A stretch of DNA of 64,000 bases from NCBI RefSeq assembly GCF_018408855.1, contig NZ_AP024327.1, forward strand, positions 186,001 through 250,000. The letters run 5' to 3'. This document shows positions 52,118-61,236 of the stretch, one piece after another. Position numbers and translations under genes: made by a program. The first letter of the stretch is position 1. Each line of letters begins with the position of its first letter. The notes beneath the pieces were generated by a model that was given only the letters and a program-made list of their open reading frames with translations, did no database searches and was not told the origin of the DNA. The DNA comes from Caballeronia sp. NK8 (GTDB lineage: Bacteria; Pseudomonadota; Gammaproteobacteria; Burkholderiales; Burkholderiaceae).

Positions 52118-53023
52118 ATGCTGGATATTCGGCAGTTGCACTACTTCGTGGCAGTCGCGGAAGAAGAGCACGTCGGCCGGGCCGCCGAACGGTTGCATAT
52201 TTCGCAGTCGCCGCTCAGCCGGCAGATCGCCCAGCTAGAAGAAAACCTCGGCCTGACGCTGTTCGAGCGCTCGCAGCAGCGCATTCGTCTGACGACGGAC
52301 GGGCGGACCTTTCTTGCCGAAACCCAGGCGTTTCTCACGCATGCCAAGCGCCTCGAATCGCTCGCGCGGCGGCTCGGGCGCGGCGACGAAGGCGGCCTGT
52401 GTATCGGGTACCTCGAAAACGCGATGCATTCGGGCGTCCTGCCCGACGCGCTCCGGGATCTTCGGGCGGCAAGGCCTGACGTGCACATCGCGCTCTACAA
52501 CTATCACTCGGGCGAGCAACTCACGGGTCTGCGTCAGCGCAGCCTCGACATCGCGCTCGTCTGCGAACCTCCGCCGTCTGACGACTCCGATCTCGACGCT
52601 GCGCAGGTGCTCGACGATCCCATGCTGCTCGCGATTCCCGAGGATCATCCGCTCGCCAGCGCAGAGCACATCACGCCCGATGACCTTGCGGCACAGAAGT
52701 GGATTGGCGTGACGCATACGGAGGGTGTTCTGCGGCACGACAACTTCGTGGCCGCGTGCGCGAAGGCGGGCTTCACACCCGACATCGCGTTGGAGGCGAC
52801 AGAGCCGCTCGCCGCGCTCGGACTCGTTGCGGCCGGTCTCGGGCTCACCATGATCCAGCAGAGCCTGCGCCATCAGGCACCGGCCGGCGTCGTGCTCCGC
52901 GAGCTTTCGTGGTTCAGCTATCGCACCGCGCTGTGGGCCGCATGGCACAGGGTCAACCTGAGACCCCTTGTAGAACATTTCCGCACGACGTTGCTGCGTT
53001 CAAGCGACGCGCGGCGGATATGA
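52118..53023 (+). CDS. LysR-family regulator
   Basis: A 301-residue regulator. The helix-turn-helix HVGRAAERLHISQSPLSRQIAQLEENLG lies at about residues 17-44, with an effector domain beginning near residue 90 (EGGLCIGYLENAMHSG). It is divergent from the aldo/keto reductase/SRPBCC pair, the usual arrangement for a LysR regulator and its target. The inducer is unknown. Confidence 0.87.
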   Translation: MLDIRQLHYFVAVAEEEHVGRAAERLHISQSPLSRQIAQLEENLGLTLFERSQQRIRLTTDGRTFLAETQAFLTHAKRLESLARRLGRGDEGGLCIGYLENAMHSGVLPDALRDLRAARPDVHIALYNYHSGEQLTGLRQRSLDIALVCEPPPSDDSDLDAAQVLDDPMLLAIPEDHPLASAEHITPDDLAAQKWIGVTHTEGVLRHDNFVAACAKAGFTPDIALEATEPLAALGLVAAGLGLTMIQQSLRHQAPAGVVLRELSWFSYRTALWAAWHRVNLRPLVEHFRTTLLRSSDARRI

Positions 53024-53233
53024 GCGGTCAGATGAATCGCGGATGCTCGCAGACGATTACTATGACCGTGCGGATATAGCGCCATAGCCAGCTTGGTATT
53101 TTCCCGAGTCGCAAAATCAGACTCACGGGTAACTCACCGGAATTCCGGGTAAGCATGATGTCGTCAAGGCGCCGATACTTGAGCCGTGGTTCACCCAGGC
53201 CAGTTCAGGAATCGATCACCGAAGGATATTTTC

Positions 53234-54037
53234 ATGACTCTTGCTCACCCAGCTCATTCGCTGCTCGCCGAACTCGACGGCTTTCACGTCGAATTCAATC
53301 TCGCGGATTCGCGCGCCGATATCGTGCTGGACCGACCGCCGTTCAATATCGTGTCGATGTATCAGCGCGAGCAACTGCGTCTGACGTTCGAAGCGCTCGA
53401 CGCCAACGACGACGTGCGCGTGATCGTCGTGCGCGCGAAAGGCGAGCACTTTTCCAGCGGCGGCGATATCAAGGGCTTCATCGAGGCATCGCCGGAACAT
53501 GTGGCGAAGCTCGCGTGGAATATCGCGTCGCCCGCGCGTTGCAGCAAGCCGGTCATCGCGGCGAATCGCGGCTATTGCTTCGGCGTCGGCTTCGAACTGT
53601 CGCTCGCGTGCGATTTCCGCATTGCAACGGAAACCTCGCTGTACGCGTTGCCGGAGCAAAAGCTCGGACAGATTCCCGGTTCGGGCGGCTCCGCGCGACT
53701 TCAAAAGATGGTCGGTATCGGGCGCACGAAGGACATCGTGATGCGCTCGCGTCGCATCACCGGATTGCAGGCTTACGAGTGGGGCATCGCGACCGAGTTC
53801 GTAGCGGATGCCGAGCTGGAAAGCGCAACGGATTCACTGGTGCGCGAGTTGCTCGCGTTCTCTCCGCTCGCGCAGCGCACCGCGAAGAAGCTCTTGAATG
53901 ATACGGAAGATGCACCGCTTTCCGTCGCCATCGAACTGGAGGGGCTCAATTACAGCCGCCTGCGCAGCTCCGACGATTTCCGCGAGGGCGTGGAAGCGTT
54001 TCATCAAAAGCGCAAGGCCGCATTCAGGGGTTCCTGA
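53234..54037 (+). CDS. hmfE: 2-oxoglutaroyl-CoA hydrolase (HmfE-like), crotonase family
   Basis: A 267-residue crotonase-fold protein that closely resembles HmfE of the furoate pathway as I remember it: RADIVLDRPPFNIVSM, then GEHFSSGGDIKGFIEASPEHV and YCFGVGFELSLACDFRIA. In that pathway it opens the 5-hydroxyfuroyl-CoA lactone and releases 2-oxoglutarate and CoA. ATG 53234 was chosen because the family start is MTLAHPA-like; the frame is open for 16 codons upstream. It is separated from hmfABCD by the AraC gene. Confidence 0.78.
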   Translation: MTLAHPAHSLLAELDGFHVEFNLADSRADIVLDRPPFNIVSMYQREQLRLTFEALDANDDVRVIVVRAKGEHFSSGGDIKGFIEASPEHVAKLAWNIASPARCSKPVIAANRGYCFGVGFELSLACDFRIATETSLYALPEQKLGQIPGSGGSARLQKMVGIGRTKDIVMRSRRITGLQAYEWGIATEFVADAELESATDSLVRELLAFSPLAQRTAKKLLNDTEDAPLSVAIELEGLNYSRLRSSDDFREGVEAFHQKRKAAFRGS

Positions 54038-54107
54038 GCAAGAGGGAATTCGACGTTCTTCATAATAAGCCGTGGAAAGCGGCAGCAGCATGGAGTGAGG
54101 CGAACGC

Positions 54108-54980
54108 GTGTCGACTGCGATCAAGATCTATCAAGGACGTTTTGGGCGAGTGGCGCTGCTCGACATGGATGCGCCGCTGGTTCAGCACGCGCATCATCAT
54201 TGCCATCTGTTGATCAAGGCGGCAGGACCCGACACGTTCTTTTCCGTTCACGATGAACTCCAGCCGCTGACCGGCGACACCGCGGTGCTGATCAATCCGT
54301 GGGAACCGCATGCGTATCGTCATGTTGAACATGTCGAGCAGCGCACGGTGATTCTCGCGATGTATATCGAGCCTGACTGGCTGACCACGATCCAGCATCC
54401 GCTCGTGAGCGGCGGTCATCCGCGCTTCTTTCCGGAGTCGTGCGTGCGCATGTCGAGCCACGCGAAGAAGCGCGCCGAAGAGCTTGCAATGGAAATGTGG
54501 TGGGCCGACAGCGTCGCTGCCGAGCGTCTGGAAGGACTGCTCTTCGAGCTGATGCTTTCGGTGATCGATCCGAGCCGAAGCTGGCACGAGCTGTCGCGGC
54601 AAATGGAGTTGTCAGGCCGGCGTCCGAGCGATCCGCGCATCCGCAAGGCGATTGCGTATCTGCGCGAGAACACGGGCGCCGAGCCGGACATGAATCGTCT
54701 CGCGGAACATTGCGGGCTGTCGCGCGCACATTTCTTCGCGCTCTTTCATCGCTGCACGGGCGTGACGCCCAATGTGTATTTGAACGTGCTGCGCATGGAA
54801 ACGGCAATCAACGATTTATCCTCGAGCGCGTATTCGCTCACGGATATTTCATACGGTCTGGGATTTTCGGCACCCGCGCATTTCTCGCGTTTCTTCAAGC
54901 AGAACCTGGGCATCACGCCAAGCGAGTATCGCCGCGTGGTGCAGTTGTACGAAGCGGATTCCAAACTGGTGCAGATCTGA
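54108..54980 (+). CDS. AraC-family regulator of the furoate cluster
   Basis: A 290-residue regulator. The N-terminal cupin-like ligand domain has LVQHAHHHCHLLIKAAGPDTF and a DTAVLINPWEPHAYRHV strand; the C-terminal double helix-turn-helix (PDMNRLAEHCGLSRAHFFALFHRCTG and TDISYGLGFSAPAHFSRFFKQNLG) binds DNA. It sits between hmfE and hmfA in the same direction and most likely activates the hmf genes when furoate or its CoA ester is present. GTG 54108 follows GAGG at a 7-base spacer. Confidence 0.83.
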   Translation: MSTAIKIYQGRFGRVALLDMDAPLVQHAHHHCHLLIKAAGPDTFFSVHDELQPLTGDTAVLINPWEPHAYRHVEHVEQRTVILAMYIEPDWLTTIQHPLVSGGHPRFFPESCVRMSSHAKKRAEELAMEMWWADSVAAERLEGLLFELMLSVIDPSRSWHELSRQMELSGRRPSDPRIRKAIAYLRENTGAEPDMNRLAEHCGLSRAHFFALFHRCTGVTPNVYLNVLRMETAINDLSSSAYSLTDISYGLGFSAPAHFSRFFKQNLGITPSEYRRVVQLYEADSKLVQI

Positions 54981-54996
54981 GTAAGGCAGATGAGTG

Positions 54997-55018
54997 CGCA
55001 CGCGATGTCACGCGTGCG
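54997..55018 (+). repeat. Perfect 8-bp stem-loop after the AraC gene
   Basis: CGCACGCG (54997-55004) pairs with CGCGTGCG (55011-55018) around a 6-nt loop, 16 bp past the AraC stop codon and about 190 bp before hmfA. There is no T-tract. It could end the hmfE-AraC transcript in a Rho-dependent way, or protect an mRNA end. The rest of 54981-55210 should hold the hmfA promoter. Confidence 0.5.
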
Positions 55019-55210
55019 TTGGATCGTCACGTCCGTCACAAACGCTTGCTTTGCGAAAAAGCATCAGACCGTAAGGTAATTCGCGCGACTGCTTGGTAAG
55101 CGAGTTGGCGCGTTCAAGCAGTACATTGAATCGACCATGCGATACGTCTCGTTTTGCACGCGAGTCACGTTGATTTTGAATATCGCACACAGCACAGGCA
55201 GGAGACACGC

Positions 55211-58200
55211 GTGAGCGACACCGACACCGACACCGCGCTGAAGGAACATCAGGCGCCGCCGATCGCTTCCGATCGCAACGAAACACAAGTGACGCATCGC
55301 CGGCATGTGGGCCGCCCGATGCAACGTCTCGAAGACCCCGCCATCCTGACCGGCCGCGGCCGCTACGGCGACGATATCGCCATCAAGACGGGCACGCTGC
55401 ATGCTGCGGTGCTGCGCTCGCCTTACGCGCACGCTGAAGTCCGCAGCATCGACGCAAGCGCGGCGCTCGCGCACAAGGGCGTTCGCGCGGTGCTGACGCG
55501 CGACGATGTGCGCGCGTGGTCACAACCGTTCGTCGTCGGTGTGAAGTCGCCGATGGAGCACTGGGCGCTCGCGATGGATCGCGTGCGTTATAGCGGCGAG
55601 CCGGTCGCGGTGGTGATCGCCGAGTCGCGCGCCATTGCAGAAGACGGGCTCGATCTCGTCAAGGTGGACTATGCACCGCTGCAGCCGGTCGTGTCGATCG
55701 AAGCGGCCATCGCCGATGATGCGCCGGTGCTTCACGAGAAGATCGGCAGCAATGTGGTGAGCGACCGCCGCTTTCGCTATGGCGATCCTGAAGCGGCGTT
55801 CGAGAGCGCGCCGCATCGCGTGTCGATCACCACGCACTATCCGCGCAACACGTGTGCGCCGATCGAATGCGGCGTCGTGATCGCGGAGTGTCTGCCGGGC
55901 AACGAAGGCTATGACGTGACCTCGAACTTCATGGGCCCGTTCTCGCTGCATGCGGTCATGTCGATGGCGCTGAAAGTGCCCGCCAATCGTCTGCGACATA
56001 AGGCGCCGCGCGATTCGGGCGGCAGCTTCGGCGTGAAGCAGGCGGTGTTCCCGTATGTCGTGCTGATGTGCCTCGCATCGAGAAAATGCGGCTCGCCGGT
56101 GAAGTGGGTCGAGGACCGGCTGGAGCACCTGAGCGCGGCGACCTCGGCGACGGCGCGCCTGGCGACGCTCGAAGCCGCCGTCGAACGTGATGGCCGCATC
56201 ACCGCACTGTCCTACGATCAGATCGAGGATTGCGGGGGCTATCTGCGCGCACCGGAGCCTGCCACGTTCTATCGCATGCACGGGTGTCTGACGGGTGCAT
56301 ACGACATTGCGAATCTGCTCGTGCGCAATCGTGTCGCGTTGACGACGAAGACCCCGACCGGGCTGGTACGCGGTTTCGGTGGTCCACAGGTTTACTTTTC
56401 GCTGGAGCGCTTGGTTCAACGCATCGCCGAAGAATTGAAGCTCGATGTGCTCGATGTCTATCGCCGCAACTTCATCAAGGCCGATGCGTTCCCGTATCGG
56501 GCAGCAGCGGGCGCTTTGCTCGATTCCGGCAACTATCAGGAAGCACTGGCGCGCGCATTGTCGCAAGGCGGATACGAGGAGCTGAAGGAGCGCCGCGATA
56601 CCGCGCGCGGGGAGGGGCGTCTGTACGGAATTGGCTTTGCGGCGATCGTCGAGCCGTCCGTGTCGAACATGGGCTACATCACGACCGTGATGCCCGCCGA
56701 AGCGCGTCGCAAGGCGGGCCCGAAGAGCGGAGCGATCGCGAGTGCGACTGTGAGCGTCGATCTGATGGGCGGCGTGATCGTCACCATTGCTTCGACGCCG
56801 GCGGGACAAGGGCACATGACGGTGTGCGCGCAGGTGGTCGCGGATGTGCTCGGCCTCGATCCGGCGGATATCGTCGTGAATGTCGAGTTCGATACGCAGA
56901 AGGACGCGTGGTCAGTCGCGGCCGGCAACTATTCGAGCCGCTTCGCGGGGGCGGTTGCGGGCACGGTTCATCTCGCCGCGACGCGCGTAAAGGACAAGCT
57001 TGCGCGCATTCTTGCGAAGCAGTTCGCCTGCACGGAGCAGGATGTGTGCTTCGAAGGCGGACGCGTGTTCATGAGGCAAGCGCCCGATCGAGCATTGCCG
57101 TTCGCGCGCGCCGCGAGCAACGCGCCGCACTGGGCGCCCGCGCTTCTGCCCGAAGGCGAGGCGCCGGGCCTTCGTGAAACCGTGTTCTGGAACCCGCCGA
57201 ACATGACCGCGCCGGACGACGAGGATCGCATCAATACGTCCGCTTGCTACGGATTCGCATTCGACATGTGCGGCGTCGACATTGATCGCGCGACGGGGCG
57301 CGTGCGCATCGACCGCTATGTGACCGCGCACGATGCGGGCACGTTGCTCAATCCCGCGCTCGCAGACGGCCAGATTCGCGGCGCGTTCGCGCAAGGGCTG
57401 GGTGCGGCCCTGATGGAAGAGTTTCGCTATGGTGCGGACGGCAGCTTCCAGTCGGGCACGCTCGCCGACTATCTGATGCCGACGACATGCGAAGTGCCGG
57501 ATCCGGTCATCGTGCATCTGGAAACACCTTCGCCTTTCACGCCGCTCGGCGCGAAGGGACTCGGCGAAGGCAACAACATGAGTACGCCGCCTTGCGTGGC
57601 CAATGCCGTGGCCGACGCGATCGGCGTGACGGACATTCGCCTCCCGCTCACGCCAGCGAAGGTGATGGCGATGATCGGCATCGACGATCCGCCGCCATCG
57701 CGGCCCGAGTATCGCGAAGCAGCGCCCGCGAAGAAGCCCGTAAGCGCAGGCAAGGCGCTCACCGCGCAAGGCAAGGTCGAGCTCGAAGCAACACCCGAAG
57801 CCATCTTCGCCGTGTTGATGAACCCCGACGCGCTCGCGAAAGTCGTGCCGGGATGTCATGCGCTGGAGACCATCGGGCCGAATCAGTATCGCGCCGATGT
57901 GACCCTCGGCGTCGGGATGATCAAGGCGCGCTTCGAAGCGAAGATCGGTCTTTCCGACATTGATGCGCCGCGTCGCTTGCGTCTTGCGGGCGCGGGCATT
58001 TCGCCGCTCGGCAGCGCGAAAGGCGAAGGGCTCGTCGAACTGGAGCCGACAGCGAAGGGCACCTTGCTCGCGTACGACTATGAAGCGCAAGTATCGGGCA
58101 AGGTCGCTGCAGTCGGCGCGCGCATGCTCGAGGGCGCGGCGCAGGTGGTATTGCGGCAACTCTTCGAATCGCTCGGAAGACAGGCATCGGGCAAGGCTGT

Positions 58201-58258
58201 ACGCGCGAATTCGTCGTGGTTCCAGCGCCTGCTCGCCAAGTTGCGGAGGTCGTCATGA
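55211..58258 (+). CDS. hmfA: Furoyl-CoA dehydrogenase molybdenum subunit, HmfA-like, fused to CoxG domain
   Basis: A 1015-residue protein. Residues about 40-835 form a xanthine-dehydrogenase-family molybdopterin subunit: the a/b hammerhead (GRGRYGDDIAI), the active-site RGFGGPQ loop and the C-terminal GAKGLGEGNN with the catalytic Glu. The loop is of XDH type, not the AYRCSFR of CO dehydrogenase. Residues about 852-1000 are a CoxG-like SRPBCC domain (GKVELEATPEAIFAVLMNPDALAKVVPGCH). It should hydroxylate furoyl-CoA at C5. GTG 55211 follows AGGAGA. Its stop overlaps the start of hmfB by four bases. Confidence 0.83.
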   Translation: MSDTDTDTALKEHQAPPIASDRNETQVTHRRHVGRPMQRLEDPAILTGRGRYGDDIAIKTGTLHAAVLRSPYAHAEVRSIDASAALAHKGVRAVLTRDDVRAWSQPFVVGVKSPMEHWALAMDRVRYSGEPVAVVIAESRAIAEDGLDLVKVDYAPLQPVVSIEAAIADDAPVLHEKIGSNVVSDRRFRYGDPEAAFESAPHRVSITTHYPRNTCAPIECGVVIAECLPGNEGYDVTSNFMGPFSLHAVMSMALKVPANRLRHKAPRDSGGSFGVKQAVFPYVVLMCLASRKCGSPVKWVEDRLEHLSAATSATARLATLEAAVERDGRITALSYDQIEDCGGYLRAPEPATFYRMHGCLTGAYDIANLLVRNRVALTTKTPTGLVRGFGGPQVYFSLERLVQRIAEELKLDVLDVYRRNFIKADAFPYRAAAGALLDSGNYQEALARALSQGGYEELKERRDTARGEGRLYGIGFAAIVEPSVSNMGYITTVMPAEARRKAGPKSGAIASATVSVDLMGGVIVTIASTPAGQGHMTVCAQVVADVLGLDPADIVVNVEFDTQKDAWSVAAGNYSSRFAGAVAGTVHLAATRVKDKLARILAKQFACTEQDVCFEGGRVFMRQAPDRALPFARAASNAPHWAPALLPEGEAPGLRETVFWNPPNMTAPDDEDRINTSACYGFAFDMCGVDIDRATGRVRIDRYVTAHDAGTLLNPALADGQIRGAFAQGLGAALMEEFRYGADGSFQSGTLADYLMPTTCEVPDPVIVHLETPSPFTPLGAKGLGEGNNMSTPPCVANAVADAIGVTDIRLPLTPAKVMAMIGIDDPPPSRPEYREAAPAKKPVSAGKALTAQGKVELEATPEAIFAVLMNPDALAKVVPGCHALETIGPNQYRADVTLGVGMIKARFEAKIGLSDIDAPRRLRLAGAGISPLGSAKGEGLVELEPTAKGTLLAYDYEAQVSGKVAAVGARMLEGAAQVVLRQLFESLGRQASGKAVRANSSWFQRLLAKLRRSS

Positions 58259-59070
58259 AGCCAGCACCATTTGCCTATCTGCGCGCGCAAGACACGCGCC
58301 ATGCGCTCGACGCGCTCGCGCAGGCCGGCGCCGATGCCCGCGTGCTCGCGGGCGGCCAGTCACTCATGGCCGTGCTCAACATGCGGCTCGCGCAGCCGCG
58401 CTGGCTCATCGATATCTCGCGCACGGCAGAGCTGGATAGCGTGCGCGTGGAATCGGGACATCTCGTCGTAGGCGCGGCTGCGACGCAGGGCAGCGTCGAG
58501 TGGCGCGAGACGCTTCGCGCCGAAGTGCCGCTTTTGCGCATGACGTTTCCGCACATTTCGCATTTTCAGATCAGGAACCGCGGCACGGTGTGCGGTTCCA
58601 TCGCGCATGCCGACCCGAGCGCGGAACTGCCGCTCGCGCTGCTCACGTTAGGCGGCGATGTCACGCTGCGCTCCGCGAAACGCAGGCGCACGCTGAGCGC
58701 AGCCGATTTCTTTCAGGGCATGTTGATGACCGCGCGCGAGCCGGATGAACTCGTCGAGTCGGTGCGCTTTCCGCTTAAGGCACCAGGACAGCGCTTCGCC
58801 TTCACCGAATTCTCGGCGCGTCATGGCGATTTCGCGCTGGTCTCGTGCGCGGCGGTCGTAACGGACGATGCGATTCGCATCGGCGTGGGCGGCGTTGCCG
58901 ACAGACCCGTGCTCGAGTGCCTGCCACGCCTCGAAGGCGACGATCTGCGTAGTGCATTGAACGATTTCAGTTGGAAGCTGGGCGCACGCGACGACGCGAA
59001 TGTCAGTGCGGCATATCGACGGCACCTCGTGCGTCAGCTCGGGTGGCGAGTCATCAAGGAGGCGAAGTGA
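58255..59070 (+). CDS. hmfB: Furoyl-CoA dehydrogenase FAD subunit, HmfB-like
   Basis: A 271-residue FAD-binding subunit of the XDH family (CoxM type). AGGQSLMAVLNMRLAQP and RNRGTVCGSIAHADPSAELP are the two FAD-binding motifs. It carries electrons from the Fe-S subunit to an external acceptor. It overlaps hmfA by four bases (ATGA) and its stop codon overlaps the hmfC GTG start, so the three subunits are translationally coupled. Confidence 0.83.
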   Translation: MKPAPFAYLRAQDTRHALDALAQAGADARVLAGGQSLMAVLNMRLAQPRWLIDISRTAELDSVRVESGHLVVGAAATQGSVEWRETLRAEVPLLRMTFPHISHFQIRNRGTVCGSIAHADPSAELPLALLTLGGDVTLRSAKRRRTLSAADFFQGMLMTAREPDELVESVRFPLKAPGQRFAFTEFSARHGDFALVSCAAVVTDDAIRIGVGGVADRPVLECLPRLEGDDLRSALNDFSWKLGARDDANVSAAYRRHLVRQLGWRVIKEAK

Positions 59071-59630
59071 GAACGACCAGAAACACAGGTTCCGGCGACG
59101 CATTCAGCGTCGCGCTTGCGGAAGATGCGCCATGCAGCGTGGCGCTGGAGCTCAACGGCGTCACGCGTAGCGGCGCATGCGAAACGCGCGAGCTGCTGTC
59201 CGATTTTCTGCGTCATGAGCTGGGCGCGACCGGTACGCACGTCGGCTGCGAGCACGGCGTATGCGGAGCATGTACCGTGCTCGTCGATGGCGTGGCGGCG
59301 CGTTCCTGCCTGATGCTCGCGGTGCAGACGCATGGACGGCGCGTCGACACGGTGGAGGGACTCTCGTCGTCCGCGCAGACGCTCGGCGATCTTCAGGAAG
59401 CGTTCGCACGTCATCACGCGTTGCAGTGCGGCTTTTGCACGGCGGGCATCCTGATGTCATGCACGGATTTTCTGCGGCGCGTGCCGAACCCCGATGAAGA
59501 CGCGGTGCGCGAGATGCTGTCCGGGCACTTGTGCCGCTGTACGGGTTATACGCCGATCGTCGCCGCGGTCCTTGACGTGGCGAAGCTGCGGCAGGCGCAA
59601 TCGTGTGAACAGGAGGCGAGCCATGTTTGA
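59067..59630 (+). CDS. hmfC: Furoyl-CoA dehydrogenase [2Fe-2S] subunit, HmfC-like
   Basis: A 187-residue iron-sulfur subunit (CoxS type) with two [2Fe-2S] sites: CEHGVCGACTVL near residue 65 and CGFCTAGI with CRCTGY in the C-terminal half. Compared with most CoxS proteins it has an N-terminal extension of about 25 residues (RTTRNTGSGDAFSVA). GTG 59067 follows AAGGAGG. Its stop overlaps the hmfD start by eight bases. Confidence 0.83.
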   Translation: MRTTRNTGSGDAFSVALAEDAPCSVALELNGVTRSGACETRELLSDFLRHELGATGTHVGCEHGVCGACTVLVDGVAARSCLMLAVQTHGRRVDTVEGLSSSAQTLGDLQEAFARHHALQCGFCTAGILMSCTDFLRRVPNPDEDAVREMLSGHLCRCTGYTPIVAAVLDVAKLRQAQSCEQEASHV

Positions 59631-61146
59631 TCTCGGCCGCACGTTCATGCAAACGGTGGAGCGCAGCCCGCATGCGCTCGCGCTCGTCGATGGCGCTATC
59701 GCGTTCACTTACGCACAATGGTTCCCTGAAGTCGCCCGGGTCGCGACCGGCCTCGAGGCGCTCGGCCTCGCGCGCGGGGACCGCCTGGTCGTCGCGTTGC
59801 AGAATCGCTGGGAAATGGCGACGCTGCACTGGGCTTGTCAGTTCACGGGCGTCGTGATCGTGCCGTTGAACTGGCGCATCAAGCCCGAAGAACTCGACTA
59901 CAGCCTGACCGACGCGGGTGCGAAAGCCATCGTCTATGAGAGCGTTTCCGACGAAGCCGTGACGCACAGCGCGGCTGCGCAGGATATCGTACGCATCGGG
60001 CTCGACGGCGTCGAGGGCGCAACGCATGCCTTCGATGTCCTTCGGGCAGCGACGCCAGCGCAACTTGCGACCGAAGCATCGGCCGACGATTACTCCGTGA
60101 TGCTCTACACCTCCGGCACGACGGGCATGGGCAAGGGCGTGCCGCGCAGGCATCGTCATGAGCGGGCCGCGGCTCTGGCGCATGTTGCGCAGAATCTCTA
60201 TCGGCGCGGCGAACGCACGCTCGGCGTGATGCCGCTCTATCACACGATGGGCGTGCGCTCGTTGCTCTCGATGGCGCTCGTCGATGGACTCTTCGTCTGT
60301 GTGCGGCGGTGGAATGCGAAGCTCGCGCTCGATTCGATCGAAGCGCACGCATTGACCTGCCTGTATCTCGTGCCGACGCTCTATCACGACCTGCTCGGCG
60401 CCCCCGAATTTTCGAAAGCGCGCATCCGTTCGGTCACGAAGCTGGGCTTTGCGGGCGCGCCGATGAACGACGGCCTGCTCAGGCGCTGCTCGGCCGCATT
60501 CGAACCGAGCCTCTTCGTGAATCACTACGGTTCGTCAGAGGTATATACGTTCAGCATCGACCAGGACGCGACGAAGAAGCCGGGCAGCGCGGGGCGTGCG
60601 GGCCTTAACACGCGTTTGCGCGTCGTCAAGCTCGATGCAACATCGCCCGGAGAGATTGCGGAAAGCGGCGAGGAAGGCCAGATCATCGTCGAGTTGCTCG
60701 GGGACGAAGCGTTCGAAGGCTACTGGAACCGTCCCGATGCGAACGCGAAGTCCTTGCGCGACGGCTGGTACTTCACCGGCGATACCGGTTATCTCGATTC
60801 GGACGGCGATATCTACGTCACCGGCCGCGTCGACGACATGATCATCAGCGGCGGCGAGAACATTTCCCCTGTCGATATCGAATCGGTGCTGTCGCTGCAT
60901 CCGGCCGTGGATGAAGTCGCCGTCGCGGGCGTCAAGGATGAACGCTGGGGCCAGAAAGTAGTCGCGTTCGTCAAGCGATCCCAGCACGTGGACGAAAGCG
61001 CACTGGACGAGTTCTGCCGCAATTCCGACCTCGTCAACTTCAAGCGCCCGCGCGAATACGTGTTCGTCGATCAGATTCCGAAATCCCCCGTCGGAAAGAT
61101 CCTGCGGCGCAAGCTTTCGAGCGGCGAATACGAACCCGAGCGTTAG
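59623..61146 (+). CDS. hmfD: Furoyl-CoA synthetase, HmfD-like
   Basis: A 507-residue acyl-adenylate-forming enzyme. YTSGTTGMGKGVPRRH is the ATP-binding P-loop motif, YGSSEVYTF is motif A5-like, GWYFTGDTGYLDSDGDIYVTGRVDD is motif A7-A8, and the catalytic Lys is in PKSPVGKILRRK. It should turn 2-furoate plus CoA and ATP into 2-furoyl-CoA, the first step of the pathway. AGGAGGCGAGCC stands before ATG 59623. It overlaps hmfC and precedes an MFS transporter. Confidence 0.85.
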   Translation: MFDLGRTFMQTVERSPHALALVDGAIAFTYAQWFPEVARVATGLEALGLARGDRLVVALQNRWEMATLHWACQFTGVVIVPLNWRIKPEELDYSLTDAGAKAIVYESVSDEAVTHSAAAQDIVRIGLDGVEGATHAFDVLRAATPAQLATEASADDYSVMLYTSGTTGMGKGVPRRHRHERAAALAHVAQNLYRRGERTLGVMPLYHTMGVRSLLSMALVDGLFVCVRRWNAKLALDSIEAHALTCLYLVPTLYHDLLGAPEFSKARIRSVTKLGFAGAPMNDGLLRRCSAAFEPSLFVNHYGSSEVYTFSIDQDATKKPGSAGRAGLNTRLRVVKLDATSPGEIAESGEEGQIIVELLGDEAFEGYWNRPDANAKSLRDGWYFTGDTGYLDSDGDIYVTGRVDDMIISGGENISPVDIESVLSLHPAVDEVAVAGVKDERWGQKVVAFVKRSQHVDESALDEFCRNSDLVNFKRPREYVFVDQIPKSPVGKILRRKLSSGEYEPER

Positions 61147-61236
61147 GAAGAGCCCAGCTTAAGGCGCTCAACAGGATGAGTCATCTATCTCGTATGAATA
61201 GGTATGCGAAGTAATAACTATATTTGGAGATCGGCA

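Noticed and set aside
55211..59630. Aerobic CO dehydrogenase (coxMSL)
   Set aside because: The molybdenum subunit lacks AYRCSFR, and the acyl-CoA ligase and HmfE-like hydrolase fit furoyl-CoA dehydrogenase instead.
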